A stretch of DNA of 5,525 nt, taken from positions 1 through 5,525 of the forward strand of contig JAKAZH010000131.1 in the NCBI GenBank assembly GCA_021815935.1, given 5' to 3'. Below are positions 1 to 5,525 of the stretch, piece after piece (within the stretch, counting starts at the first letter, position 1; each line of letters starts with the position of its first letter). The notes beneath the pieces were generated by a model. It made no database searches, was not told the origin of the DNA, and saw only the letters and a list, made by a program, of their open reading frames with translations. The translations under genes were made by a program, and so were the position numbers. The stretch is from Actinomycetes bacterium. Lineage in GTDB: Bacteria > Actinomycetota > Acidimicrobiia > Acidimicrobiales > Palsa-688.

Positions 1-19
1 AGGGACCGTTCTTACGCGA

Positions 20-1771
20 ATGCGCGAAGCGCGCGACTTGGGACGGGGCGCCGACGAGCGGGGATCGCTCGTCATAGCCCTCAGCTTGCTGCTGATCGCG
101 TCGATAGTGCTGGCGTCGGTCGCGAACCAGGCGTTCTTCAGTCTCGGCCAGGCAACCCAGTCCAATCAGCGCAACGACGCTCTGCAGGGTGCCCTCGCGG
201 GAGTGCAGGCAGCAGTCGCGGAAATACGCGCCGCAGTGACGGGCAGCGGCCCGAGCGCGCCCGGAAGCGTGGCCGCCCTGCCCTGCAACGCCATCGACGG
301 TACGGTGTCTTCGAGTACTTCGAGCGCTACGACGATCTCCTACAAGGCGCAGGTCACTTACCTTCTCCAGACGAGCGCCGGAATATCCCCCGCCGCGACG
401 TGCGTCCAAGGGCAGGGCCCGCAACCTTCCTCGCCGAACGCCGCGTTCAGCGTCCACCAGGCACAGATCACGTCTGTGGGCGGAGACAACCTGTCGAGCT
501 CGTCGGTGATCAGCCGAACGGAGAACTCGACCTACAACGTCTCCTCGCCCACCAACGCGAACATCCCCGGCGGCATCATCTACACATACCCGGACAACGC
601 GGGCCAGACCTTCTGCGCCGAAGTAGGCCCAGCGTACGCAACCGGCTTTGAGCTCGTGATGTCCTCGACCTGCAACTCGTCCAATCCGAGCCCGTCGCTC
701 GTATTCTCCTACCAGCAGGACTACACGCTTCAGACCCTCATATCCGGGCAGGCCTATTGTGTCGTCGATCAGGGCCAGAACGGCTCTACGACAGTAACGA
801 ACCCCACCGATACGACCGTCTACGTCGCTCCGTGCATCTCGCCGGCACCGCTGTCTCAGCAGTGGGGCGTCAACGACTCCGACTCCATCGAGGGAGTCAA
901 CTCCTCCGGCGGGCCGAACGGCTGGTGCCTCGACAACTCGATCTCGTCGAGCAGCCCGGCTGGCTATGACCCCGCCGGATCGGGAACCTACATCGGTACG
1001 AACTGCGGCGGAAGCGGGTTCGCAACCGACCAAACGTGGACTATGCAGGCGACGGTCGGCGCCGGAGGGTCCAACCCGGTTCCCGGCACGATCGGCCCGA
1101 CGGACCAGCTGATCAACTACGCCGAGTTCGGGCGCTGCATCGACGTGACCAACCAGGACGTCAACTTCGGCGCCCTCATCGACTACACCTGCAAGCAGTT
1201 CCCTGACACCTCCATCTACCCGATCTGGAACCAGAGGTGGTGCACGGTCCCGCTCGGCTCCTACGGGGAGCCCGCCAACGCAGTGCTTCTCTACAGCCCC
1301 GAGTACACCAGCAACGGCTGCCCCACCAATCCTCTCGCCCCGCAGAGCGGCGTCACCCCGTACTGCCTGACGACGGCCACCGACGCGGCGAACAACCCGG
1401 CCGACACGCCGGGCGGCGGCTACCCGATCACTTTCCCGTCTGCCGGGGCGACGGCGGTCACGGTGCAGAATTGCTCGTCGCTGATATCAAACCTTGCCAG
1501 CCAAGGCGCGTCAGCCCTTTCAGGCGCGTCGACGCAGATCTGGATCAACTCCGGAACGACGGGCGGCAGCGTCGACAACTACACCTACCAGGACAACCGT
1601 GGATACTGCCTGCAGGCGAACAGCGCATACGGAATCGTCTACCCGTCCGGGTACACCGGTGCGAGCTTCACGATGCTCCAAGTCGCCCCGTGCACTGGCA
1701 GCCTCACGCAGAAATGGAACGCCCCGCCGAACTACGGCGCGTCCAACATCGCGAACACCTACGAAGGCTGA
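20..1771 (+). CDS. PilX/pseudopilin-like membrane-anchored protein with ricin-B-type (QxW) lectin repeats
   Basis: Seen: 583 residues ending in TGA. The N-terminus is a charged leader of about 15 residues ending in D-E-R-G, then one hydrophobic helix (about residues 16-40, S-L-V-I-A-L-S-L-L-L-I-A-S-I-V-L-A-S-V-A) and a polar, Gln/Ala-rich helix-like stretch to about 73. This layout resembles PilX-type minor pilins and type II secretion pseudopilins, but position +5 after the Gly is Ala, not the usual Glu. The rest is rich in Ser, Thr, Gly, Asn and Tyr, with 16 cysteines. Recurring units pair a 'C-(V/L/I)-(D/x)' strand with a second Cys and a Q-x-W: C247/C272/QQW280-282, C303/C329/QTW338-340, C373/C391/QRW405-407, C449/C485/QIW506-508, C530/C558/QKW564-566, plus a degenerate first unit (C199/C218). 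Known: QxW repeats mark ricin-B-type beta-trefoils, which commonly bind sugars. Inferred: an exported, disulfide-bonded surface or pilus-associated adhesin. The start is uncertain: no well-spaced ribosome site precedes the ATG and the frame stays open to the left edge. Confidence 0.75.
   Translation: MREARDLGRGADERGSLVIALSLLLIASIVLASVANQAFFSLGQATQSNQRNDALQGALAGVQAAVAEIRAAVTGSGPSAPGSVAALPCNAIDGTVSSSTSSATTISYKAQVTYLLQTSAGISPAATCVQGQGPQPSSPNAAFSVHQAQITSVGGDNLSSSSVISRTENSTYNVSSPTNANIPGGIIYTYPDNAGQTFCAEVGPAYATGFELVMSSTCNSSNPSPSLVFSYQQDYTLQTLISGQAYCVVDQGQNGSTTVTNPTDTTVYVAPCISPAPLSQQWGVNDSDSIEGVNSSGGPNGWCLDNSISSSSPAGYDPAGSGTYIGTNCGGSGFATDQTWTMQATVGAGGSNPVPGTIGPTDQLINYAEFGRCIDVTNQDVNFGALIDYTCKQFPDTSIYPIWNQRWCTVPLGSYGEPANAVLLYSPEYTSNGCPTNPLAPQSGVTPYCLTTATDAANNPADTPGGGYPITFPSAGATAVTVQNCSSLISNLASQGASALSGASTQIWINSGTTGGSVDNYTYQDNRGYCLQANSAYGIVYPSGYTGASFTMLQVAPCTGSLTQKWNAPPNYGASNIANTYEG
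62..139 (+). other. N-terminal pilin-like hydrophobic segment (membrane anchor / export signal)
   Basis: This covers about residues 15-40 of the plus-strand protein. A run of Leu, Ile, Val, Ala and Ser directly follows a charged leader ending in Arg-Gly. The Gly at residue 15 would be the -1 residue of a type III (prepilin peptidase) signal, with Ser as the first mature residue. The absence of Glu at +5 leaves open that the helix is an uncleaved anchor, as Glu5 is also missing in some minor pseudopilins such as GspK. Cleavage is an inference only. Confidence 0.6.
608..1717 (+). other. Ricin-B-like beta-trefoil repeat region (six units, five with QxW)
   Basis: This covers about residues 197-566 of the plus-strand protein. 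Five Q-x-W tripeptides (QQW, QTW, QRW, QIW, QKW) each close a unit that opens with an aromatic or Arg residue and Cys (Y-C-V-V-D, W-C-L-D, R-C-I-D, Y-C-L, Y-C-L-Q) and has a second Cys before the QxW. An earlier F-C-A-E ... T-C unit (residues 198-218) fits the pattern but ends in F-S-Y without QxW. A classical trefoil has three such units, so six would make two trefoil domains in tandem. An extra Cys pair (C408, C434) between units four and five may be an inserted disulfide loop. Sugar binding is suggested by the family and is not shown here. Confidence 0.6.
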
Positions 1772-1791
1772 CACCGCCTGCGGCTCCGCCC

Positions 1792-1847
1792 GATGGCGCC
1801 GCCCGATGGCGCCAGCTGATGGCGCCGGCTGATGGCGCCGGCCGATG
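1792..1847. repeat. 13-bp tandem repeat, four copies plus a partial fifth
   Basis: The core GATGGCGCC begins at 1792, 1805, 1818 and 1831, exactly 13 bp apart, and a fifth copy starts at 1844 but keeps only GATG. The four-base spacers vary (GCCC, AGCT, GGCT, GGCC). The period is not a multiple of three and no gene covers the region, so it is non-coding. It lies in the gap between the convergent stop codons of the lectin-like gene and gcvPB. Each unit holds the palindrome GGCGCC, so neighbouring copies can pair with each other. Confidence 0.9.
1808..1826. terminator. Possible bidirectional terminator hairpin formed by two repeat copies
   Basis: GGCGCCA (1808-1814) and TGGCGCC (1820-1826) are perfect inverse complements around a five-base loop, giving a seven-pair, almost all G-C stem. 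It lies 37 bp past the stop of the lectin-like gene and 92 bp past the stop of gcvPB, where both transcription units should end. There is no T-tract on either strand, so it is not a canonical intrinsic terminator. U-less hairpins are proposed as terminators in actinobacteria, but the role here is an inference from position and fold. Confidence 0.35.
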
Positions 1848-1917
1848 TGCTGCTCGCTCGCTAGCGCCAGCCGAAGGCTTGCCGCTTACCGGCCGGGTGT
1901 CGCCCCAGAGCGAGAAT

Positions 1918-3522
1918 TCAGCCTTCGCCGGGCCCTTCATAGGCGAGCACCGCATCCCAAGTAGCCTGCAGGCGCCGGGCTGCGAGAGCCTCGTCGACCC
2001 GACCGACCGGGGTCGAACGCGGGGCGTGCCCGGCCTCTCCGGCCTCCTCCCCGGCAATGTTGATAAGCGCTTCGGCGAGCGCCTCTAGCGTTTCGACGCT
2101 CTCCGTCTCGGTCGGCTCGATCATGAGCGCCTCCTCCACGATCAGCGGGAAGTAGACGGTCGGAGCGTGAAATCCCTCTTCGAGCATCCGCTTCGCCACG
2201 TCGAGCGCCCTGAGGCCGGTCCGCTTCTTGAGCGTCGACGTCGACGCCACGAACTCGTGCATCGCAGGCCGGTCGAAAGGTATGTCGTAGACGCCGCGAA
2301 GACGGGCGCGAAGCCAGTTCGAGTTGAGGACCGCCCCCTCGGCGACACAGCGAAGCCCGTCCCCTCCGTTGGCGAGAATGTACGACCACGCACGCGCCAG
2401 CGCGAGCGCGTTCCCGTACCAGCTGTGCACCCGACCTATCGAACGTGACGGAGTGACCCAGGTGAAGGATCCGTCGTCTCGACGCGCCGGAACCGGGCCC
2501 GGCAGGAAATCCTCCAGTCGCTCCGAGACCGCAACAGGTCCTGCGCCGGGCCCTCCCCCGCCGTGGGGGACCGCGAAAGTCTTGTGGAGGTTCATGTGCA
2601 CGATATCGAAGCCCATGTCGCCCGGGCGGGTGACACCGAGGATGGCGTTGAGGTTCGCCCCGTCGTAGTAGAGCAGCGCCCCGACGTCGTGCGCGGCCGC
2701 AGCGATCTCTGCGATATCCTCCTCGAAGAGGCCCAAAGTGTTCGGGTTGGTAAGCATGATCCCTGCCACGTCGCCGTCGAGACGATTCTCAAGGGCTGTC
2801 ATGTCTACGAGTCCCCGGTCGTCGCTCGGTATGGTCACGGTCTCGTAGCCTCCGAGCGTGACAGACGCCGGGTTCGTGCCGTGAGCCGAGTCGGGGATGA
2901 TCACCTTCGTCCTCGATTCGCCCTGCGAGTCGTGCCATGCTCTCATCAGCAGAAGTCCGGTCAGCTCTCCTGCGGCACCCGCGGGGGGCGCGAGCGTCGC
3001 GGCTTTCATACCAGTCACCTCGCAGAGGGCGCCCGAGAGGCTCCACAACAGCTCCAGCCAGCCCTGGCAGAGGCTCGCCGGCGTAGCGGGATGCACGTTG
3101 GCGAGCCCCGGAAGCGACGCTGCGTCGTCGCAGAGCTTCGGGTTGTACTTCATCGTGCACGACCCGAGCGGGTACGCGCCGAGGTCCACGGAGTACTGGC
3201 GGTGGGTGAGTCTCGTCACGTGAGCCACCAGGTCCCTCTCGGGCACCTCGACAAGCTCGACCGGTTCGCCCCGGAGCAGCCCTGGAGCTACAAGCTCGGC
3301 GGCGTCCCACTCCGGTACGCCCGTCGAGCGGAACGACCATGCTCTTCGCCCCGGACTCGAGAACTCGAATATCGTCGGCTCGCCATCGCGGCCCACCACC
3401 GGGGCGCTCGTAGCCTTCCCGGCGGGCGCTGGTGTCCTCGACGGGGTCCGTGCACTCTGGGTAGCTCCCGTGAGCGTGCCCGGCCCAGGCCCCTCAAGGC
3501 TGCCGTTGTGCTCCGACGTCAT
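1918..3522 (-). CDS. gcvPB: Glycine dehydrogenase (decarboxylating) subunit 2, P-protein beta subunit
   Basis: With GcvPA this forms the PLP-dependent glycine decarboxylase of the glycine cleavage system: glycine loses CO2 and its aminomethyl group passes to the lipoyl arm of GcvH in the cytoplasm. Seen in the 534-residue product: Y-P-L-G-S-C-T-M-K-Y-N-P-K at 117-129, D-S-A-H-G-T-N-P-A-S at 211-220, the PLP-lysine motif H-K-T-F-A-V-P-H-G-G-G-G-P-G at 313-326 (Lys314 is the expected Schiff-base lysine), and a conserved F-H-A-P-T-V-Y-F-P-L-I-V-E-E block near 451-464 followed by E-P-T-E-T-E-S. The start chosen is ATG at 3522, whose ATGA overlaps the gcvPA stop and which has AAGGTG five bases upstream. 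An in-frame ATG at 3543 would add seven residues. A Pro/Ser/Thr/Ala-rich stretch of about 45 residues precedes the conserved start of the family (P-T-I-F-E-F) and looks disordered. All key motifs are intact. Confidence 0.95.
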   Translation of the reverse strand: MTSEHNGSLEGPGPGTLTGATQSARTPSRTPAPAGKATSAPVVGRDGEPTIFEFSSPGRRAWSFRSTGVPEWDAAELVAPGLLRGEPVELVEVPERDLVAHVTRLTHRQYSVDLGAYPLGSCTMKYNPKLCDDAASLPGLANVHPATPASLCQGWLELLWSLSGALCEVTGMKAATLAPPAGAAGELTGLLLMRAWHDSQGESRTKVIIPDSAHGTNPASVTLGGYETVTIPSDDRGLVDMTALENRLDGDVAGIMLTNPNTLGLFEEDIAEIAAAAHDVGALLYYDGANLNAILGVTRPGDMGFDIVHMNLHKTFAVPHGGGGPGAGPVAVSERLEDFLPGPVPARRDDGSFTWVTPSRSIGRVHSWYGNALALARAWSYILANGGDGLRCVAEGAVLNSNWLRARLRGVYDIPFDRPAMHEFVASTSTLKKRTGLRALDVAKRMLEEGFHAPTVYFPLIVEEALMIEPTETESVETLEALAEALINIAGEEAGEAGHAPRSTPVGRVDEALAARRLQATWDAVLAYEGPGEG

Positions 3523-3533
3523 CTGATCACCTT
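3519..3533 (-). promoter_or_regulatory. gcvPB ribosome binding site and ATGA start/stop overlap with gcvPA
   Basis: On the minus strand AAGGTG (3528-3533) lies five bases before the ATG at 3522-3520. That ATG shares bases with the gcvPA stop TGA (3521-3519), giving ATGA. This favours 3522 over the upstream ATG at 3543 and suggests translational coupling, which fits the equal amounts of the two subunits needed in the P-protein. Confidence 0.8.
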
Positions 3534-4865
3534 GCCTACACATTCGACATAGCGGTCGATCTGCTCCTTGGTTCGTCGCTCGGTGACGCTGACGAGCAGC
3601 GCTTCGCCGTCGAGGGTCGCCACTCCCCTGTCCTCGCCGATGGCGACGCCCGCAAGGAATCCTTCCTCCGCCACCCGCTCGATGACCGTCGCCGCGTCGA
3701 CCGGCAACTTCAACGCGAATTCACGCAAAGTCGGGGCGGTCACGAAATCCTCGACGCCCGGCAGCGCGAGGAGTGCCTCGCGGGCGTACCGGGCCCCGCG
3801 GGCGCAGCGAAGCGCTAACTCCGCCAGGCCGCTCGTGCCGAGCCAGGACAGCTGGATCATCGCAGCGACAGCTATGAGGGTCTGGTTGGTGCAAACATTC
3901 GACGACGCCTTCTCACGCCGTATGTCCTGCTCACGGGCGCGCAGGGTCGTGACATAAGCGTTACGTCCAGCTACGTCGCGTGTTCGCCCGACCAGACGGC
4001 CCGGCAACCGGCGAACGAGGTCGCCCCGGCACGCGAAAAGCCCCAGGTACGGTCCGCCGAACGACAGAGGGGTGCCGAGAGGCTGGCCCTCCCCGACAGC
4101 GATATCCGCCCCCATCTCCCCCGGCGTGCGTAAAAGGCCGGCCGACACCGGGTCGAACGCGACGACAAGCGCTGCCGAGTGGCGGTCGGCGGCCGCACGT
4201 GCAGCCGAGACGTCCTCCAAGACGCCGAAAAAGTTAGGGTTGGCTACTACGACCGCTGCCGGCTCCCCTGGCGGCGCGGCGTCCCAGTCGGTGCGTCCGT
4301 CGCGTGTTGCTATCTCGACGATGTCGTGGCCCGAACCGGCGGCGAACGTCTTGATCACCGCCCTCCAGTTCGGGTGCAATGCGCCGCTCACCCACATGGT
4401 CGAGCGACCCTTCGGGCTGGCAGCCATGTTGAGGGCCTCCACGGTCGCAGACGCTCCGTCGTAAAGGGAGGCGTTAGCTATCTCGAGGCCGGCGAGGCGC
4501 GACACGAACGTCTGGTACTCGAAGAGCGCCTGGAGTACCCCCTGCGACACCTCCGGCTGGTAGGGGGTGTACGCGGTGACGAACTCGGAGCGCGAGCCGA
4601 GACGTCGTGTCGCGGCGGGCACCTCATGGTCGTAGGCACCTGCGCCGGCGAAACAGACAAGCTCCGCCCCCCATCGGTTCAAAGCGCCGAGGCGCTCCAT
4701 CTCGAATGCAACATCCGGTTCGGAGCGGCCCGGCGCGAGCTCGAGACCGCGGGCGAGGCGGAGCGCCTCGGGGACGACGGCGAACAGCTCGTCTAGAGAC
4801 GCCAGTCCGAGATCCGCGAGCATCCGCTCGATGTCGGCGTCGCTGTGAGGGACGAAATGACCCAA
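3519..4865 (-). CDS. gcvPA: Glycine dehydrogenase (decarboxylating) subunit 1, P-protein alpha subunit
   Basis: This is the partner of GcvPB in the two-subunit glycine decarboxylase. It corresponds to the N-terminal half of the fused GcvP found in many other bacteria. The 448-residue length is normal for the family. Seen: the family N-terminus F-V-P-H-S-D-A-D-I-E-R-M-L at 4-16, A-Y-T-P-Y-Q-P-E-V-S-Q-G at 98-109, Y-D-G-A-S-A at 135-140, N-P-N-F-F-G at 209-214, G-Q-P-L-G-T-P-L-S-F-G-G-P-Y at 260-273, and R-R-E-K-A-S-S-N-V-C-T-N-Q at 316-328. The start is TTG at 4865; it places the conserved N-terminal motif right at the beginning and has a purine-rich GGAAGGG ten bases upstream. The gene follows gcvT by 31 bp and overlaps gcvPB, so the three are almost certainly cotranscribed. 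No frameshift or lost motif is visible. Confidence 0.95.
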   Translation of the reverse strand: MGHFVPHSDADIERMLADLGLASLDELFAVVPEALRLARGLELAPGRSEPDVAFEMERLGALNRWGAELVCFAGAGAYDHEVPAATRRLGSRSEFVTAYTPYQPEVSQGVLQALFEYQTFVSRLAGLEIANASLYDGASATVEALNMAASPKGRSTMWVSGALHPNWRAVIKTFAAGSGHDIVEIATRDGRTDWDAAPPGEPAAVVVANPNFFGVLEDVSAARAAADRHSAALVVAFDPVSAGLLRTPGEMGADIAVGEGQPLGTPLSFGGPYLGLFACRGDLVRRLPGRLVGRTRDVAGRNAYVTTLRAREQDIRREKASSNVCTNQTLIAVAAMIQLSWLGTSGLAELALRCARGARYAREALLALPGVEDFVTAPTLREFALKLPVDAATVIERVAEEGFLAGVAIGEDRGVATLDGEALLVSVTERRTKEQIDRYVECVGKVIR

Positions 4866-4875
4866 CTGAGGTGAA

Positions 4876-4882
4876 CCCTTCC
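4876..4882 (-). promoter_or_regulatory. Likely gcvPA ribosome binding site (GGAAGGG) before a TTG start
   Basis: In the 31-bp gap after gcvT the minus strand reads GGAAGGG, ten bases before the TTG at 4865. The spacing is a little long, but it is the only purine-rich motif there, and no ATG or GTG gives a better N-terminus. A weak TTG start may lower translation or depend on ribosomes arriving from gcvT. Confidence 0.55.
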
Positions 4883-4896
4883 TGTCTGAGCTTGTG

Positions 4897-5525
4897 TCAG
4901 TGTTTCTTCGCGACGAACGGCAGCGCGCACACCGTGGCGGCTACCCGACGGCCTCGTGCCTCTACCTGCACCGCTGCCCCGACTTCACAAGACGGCTCCA
5001 CGAGGGCAAGCCCGATGCCGCGTTCGACAACCGGCGAGAAGTTCCCGCTCGTCACTTCACCGACAATGTTCCCGTCGAAGACCACGGAGGCCCCGGCGCG
5101 CGGCGGCTGGCGCCCGTCGGCCATCACACCGGCGAGAACTCGCGCAACGCCAACCCTACGTTCACGCTGCAGCGCGGCGCGACCGGGAAACCCCGCCGTC
5201 TTGTCCCACGCGATAACCCAGCCAAGGCCAGCCTGCAGTGGAGTGATTCCAGGCCCGAGCTCATGTCCGTGAAGTGGCAGCGCAGCCTCCAAGCGCAGCG
5301 TATCTCGAGCTCCGAGCCCAGCCGGACGGAACCCGGCGGCGCAAACGGACCCCCAGAAGTCTGCCGCTGCGCTCGCAGGGATCGAGCATTCCACTCCGTC
5401 CTCGCCCGTGTAGCCGGTTCCCGCGGCAAGGCAGTGAACGCCGCGCCATACAAAGGGCGCCACGCGAAAACGTCCGACGCCCGCAGCCTCGGTGGAGACC
5501 GTCGCGAGTGTCCGGCGAGCTGACG
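4897..5525 (-). CDS. gcvT: Aminomethyltransferase (glycine cleavage T-protein), C-terminal part, cut by the window edge
   Basis: GcvT takes the aminomethyl group from GcvH-lipoyl, passes the one-carbon unit to tetrahydrofolate to give 5,10-methylene-THF, and releases ammonia. About 208 residues are visible, from a family length of roughly 360-370. The frame is open through the right edge, so the start and the N-terminal folate-site residues lie outside. Seen, counted from the first complete codon: G-T-G-Y-T-G-E-D-G-V-E at 35-45, L-G-A-R-D-T-L-R-L-E-A followed by P-L-H-G-H-E-L within 70-89, I-T-P-L-Q-A-G-L-G-W at 93-102, and G-E-V-T-S-G-N-F-S-P at 155-164. These are hallmark GcvT motifs in the expected order. 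The GTG at 5463 is internal, not the true start: it lies just before the conserved Y-T-G-E-D-G core, and upstream codons read as continuing GcvT-like sequence. The stop is TGA at 4897-4899. It is the first visible gene of the gcvT-gcvPA-gcvPB operon, whose promoter and any glycine riboswitch would lie beyond the window. Confidence 0.93.
   Translation of the reverse strand, partial: SARRTLATVSTEAAGVGRFRVAPFVWRGVHCLAAGTGYTGEDGVECSIPASAAADFWGSVCAAGFRPAGLGARDTLRLEAALPLHGHELGPGITPLQAGLGWVIAWDKTAGFPGRAALQRERRVGVARVLAGVMADGRQPPRAGASVVFDGNIVGEVTSGNFSPVVERGIGLALVEPSCEVGAAVQVEARGRRVAATVCALPFVAKKH

Noticed and set aside
1792..1847. The tandem repeat as a CRISPR array
   Set aside because: The unit is only 13 bp with four-base spacers, far below CRISPR repeat and spacer lengths, and no cas genes are nearby.
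1869..1879. AGCC-GAA-GGCT small hairpin as a gcvPB terminator
   Set aside because: The stem is only four pairs with a three-base loop and no T-tract follows, so it is too weak to call.
1237..2088. 283-codon plus-strand open frame crossing the end of the lectin-like gene, the repeat and the end of gcvPB
   Set aside because: It is frame-shifted relative to the lectin-like gene, passes through the 13-bp repeat and runs antisense to gcvPB. Its product is Arg/Pro-rich shadow translation.
2563..3552. 329-codon plus-strand open frame
   Set aside because: It runs antisense to gcvPB, which has every family motif; its product is Arg-rich and resembles no family. It is a high-GC shadow frame.
4866..4896. 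Glycine riboswitch or promoter between gcvT and gcvPA
   Set aside because: The 31-bp gap is far too short for a glycine riboswitch, and no -35/-10 pair is visible. Such elements would be expected upstream of gcvT, outside the window.
4897..5463. A short stand-alone gcvT starting at the GTG at 5463
   Set aside because: The frame stays open to the window edge with GcvT-like residues upstream, so the GTG is internal and the gene is cut by the edge, not truncated.
4179..5523. Plus-strand open frames opposite gcvPA and gcvT (4179-4796, 4607-5272, 4894-5523)
   Set aside because: All are antisense to clearly conserved gcvPA and gcvT and have the Arg-rich composition of high-GC shadow frames.

Overview
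The window comes from a high-GC bacterium. A split glycine decarboxylase (separate gcvPA and gcvPB) downstream of gcvT, GC-rich codon use and a TTG start suggest an actinobacterium of the kind that keeps two P-protein subunits, for example Acidimicrobiia-like. This placement is an inference from gene style, not from a marker gene.

Layout. Positions 20-1771 (+) encode a 583-residue exported or surface protein. It has a PilX/pseudopilin-like N-terminal membrane helix, followed by a large Ser/Thr/Gly/Asn/Cys-rich region with recurring 'C-(L/I/V)-D ... C ... Q-x-W' units, the signature of ricin-B-type beta-trefoil lectin repeats. Positions 1772-1917 are a short convergent intergenic region with a perfectly phased 13-bp tandem repeat that can fold into GC-rich hairpins. 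From 1918 to the right edge, all genes lie on the minus strand and form a glycine cleavage operon, transcribed right to left: gcvT (5' end cut by the window edge), gcvPA and gcvPB. gcvT and gcvPA are 31 bp apart, and gcvPA and gcvPB overlap as ATGA.

How the genes work together. GcvPA and GcvPB form the PLP-dependent glycine decarboxylase (P-protein), which loads the aminomethyl group of glycine onto lipoylated GcvH. GcvT moves that one-carbon unit to tetrahydrofolate and releases ammonia. gcvH is not between gcvT and gcvPA, where it often sits, so it must be upstream of gcvT or elsewhere. The plus-strand lectin-like protein is a separate, convergent unit, probably the edge of a pilin or surface-structure locus lying to the left.

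The glycine cleavage genes look ordinary. The two points most worth a second look are the pilin-like protein carrying what appear to be six trefoil units (five with intact QxW), and the 13-bp repeat between the convergent genes. I see no CRISPR array, RNA gene, insertion sequence or defence system.
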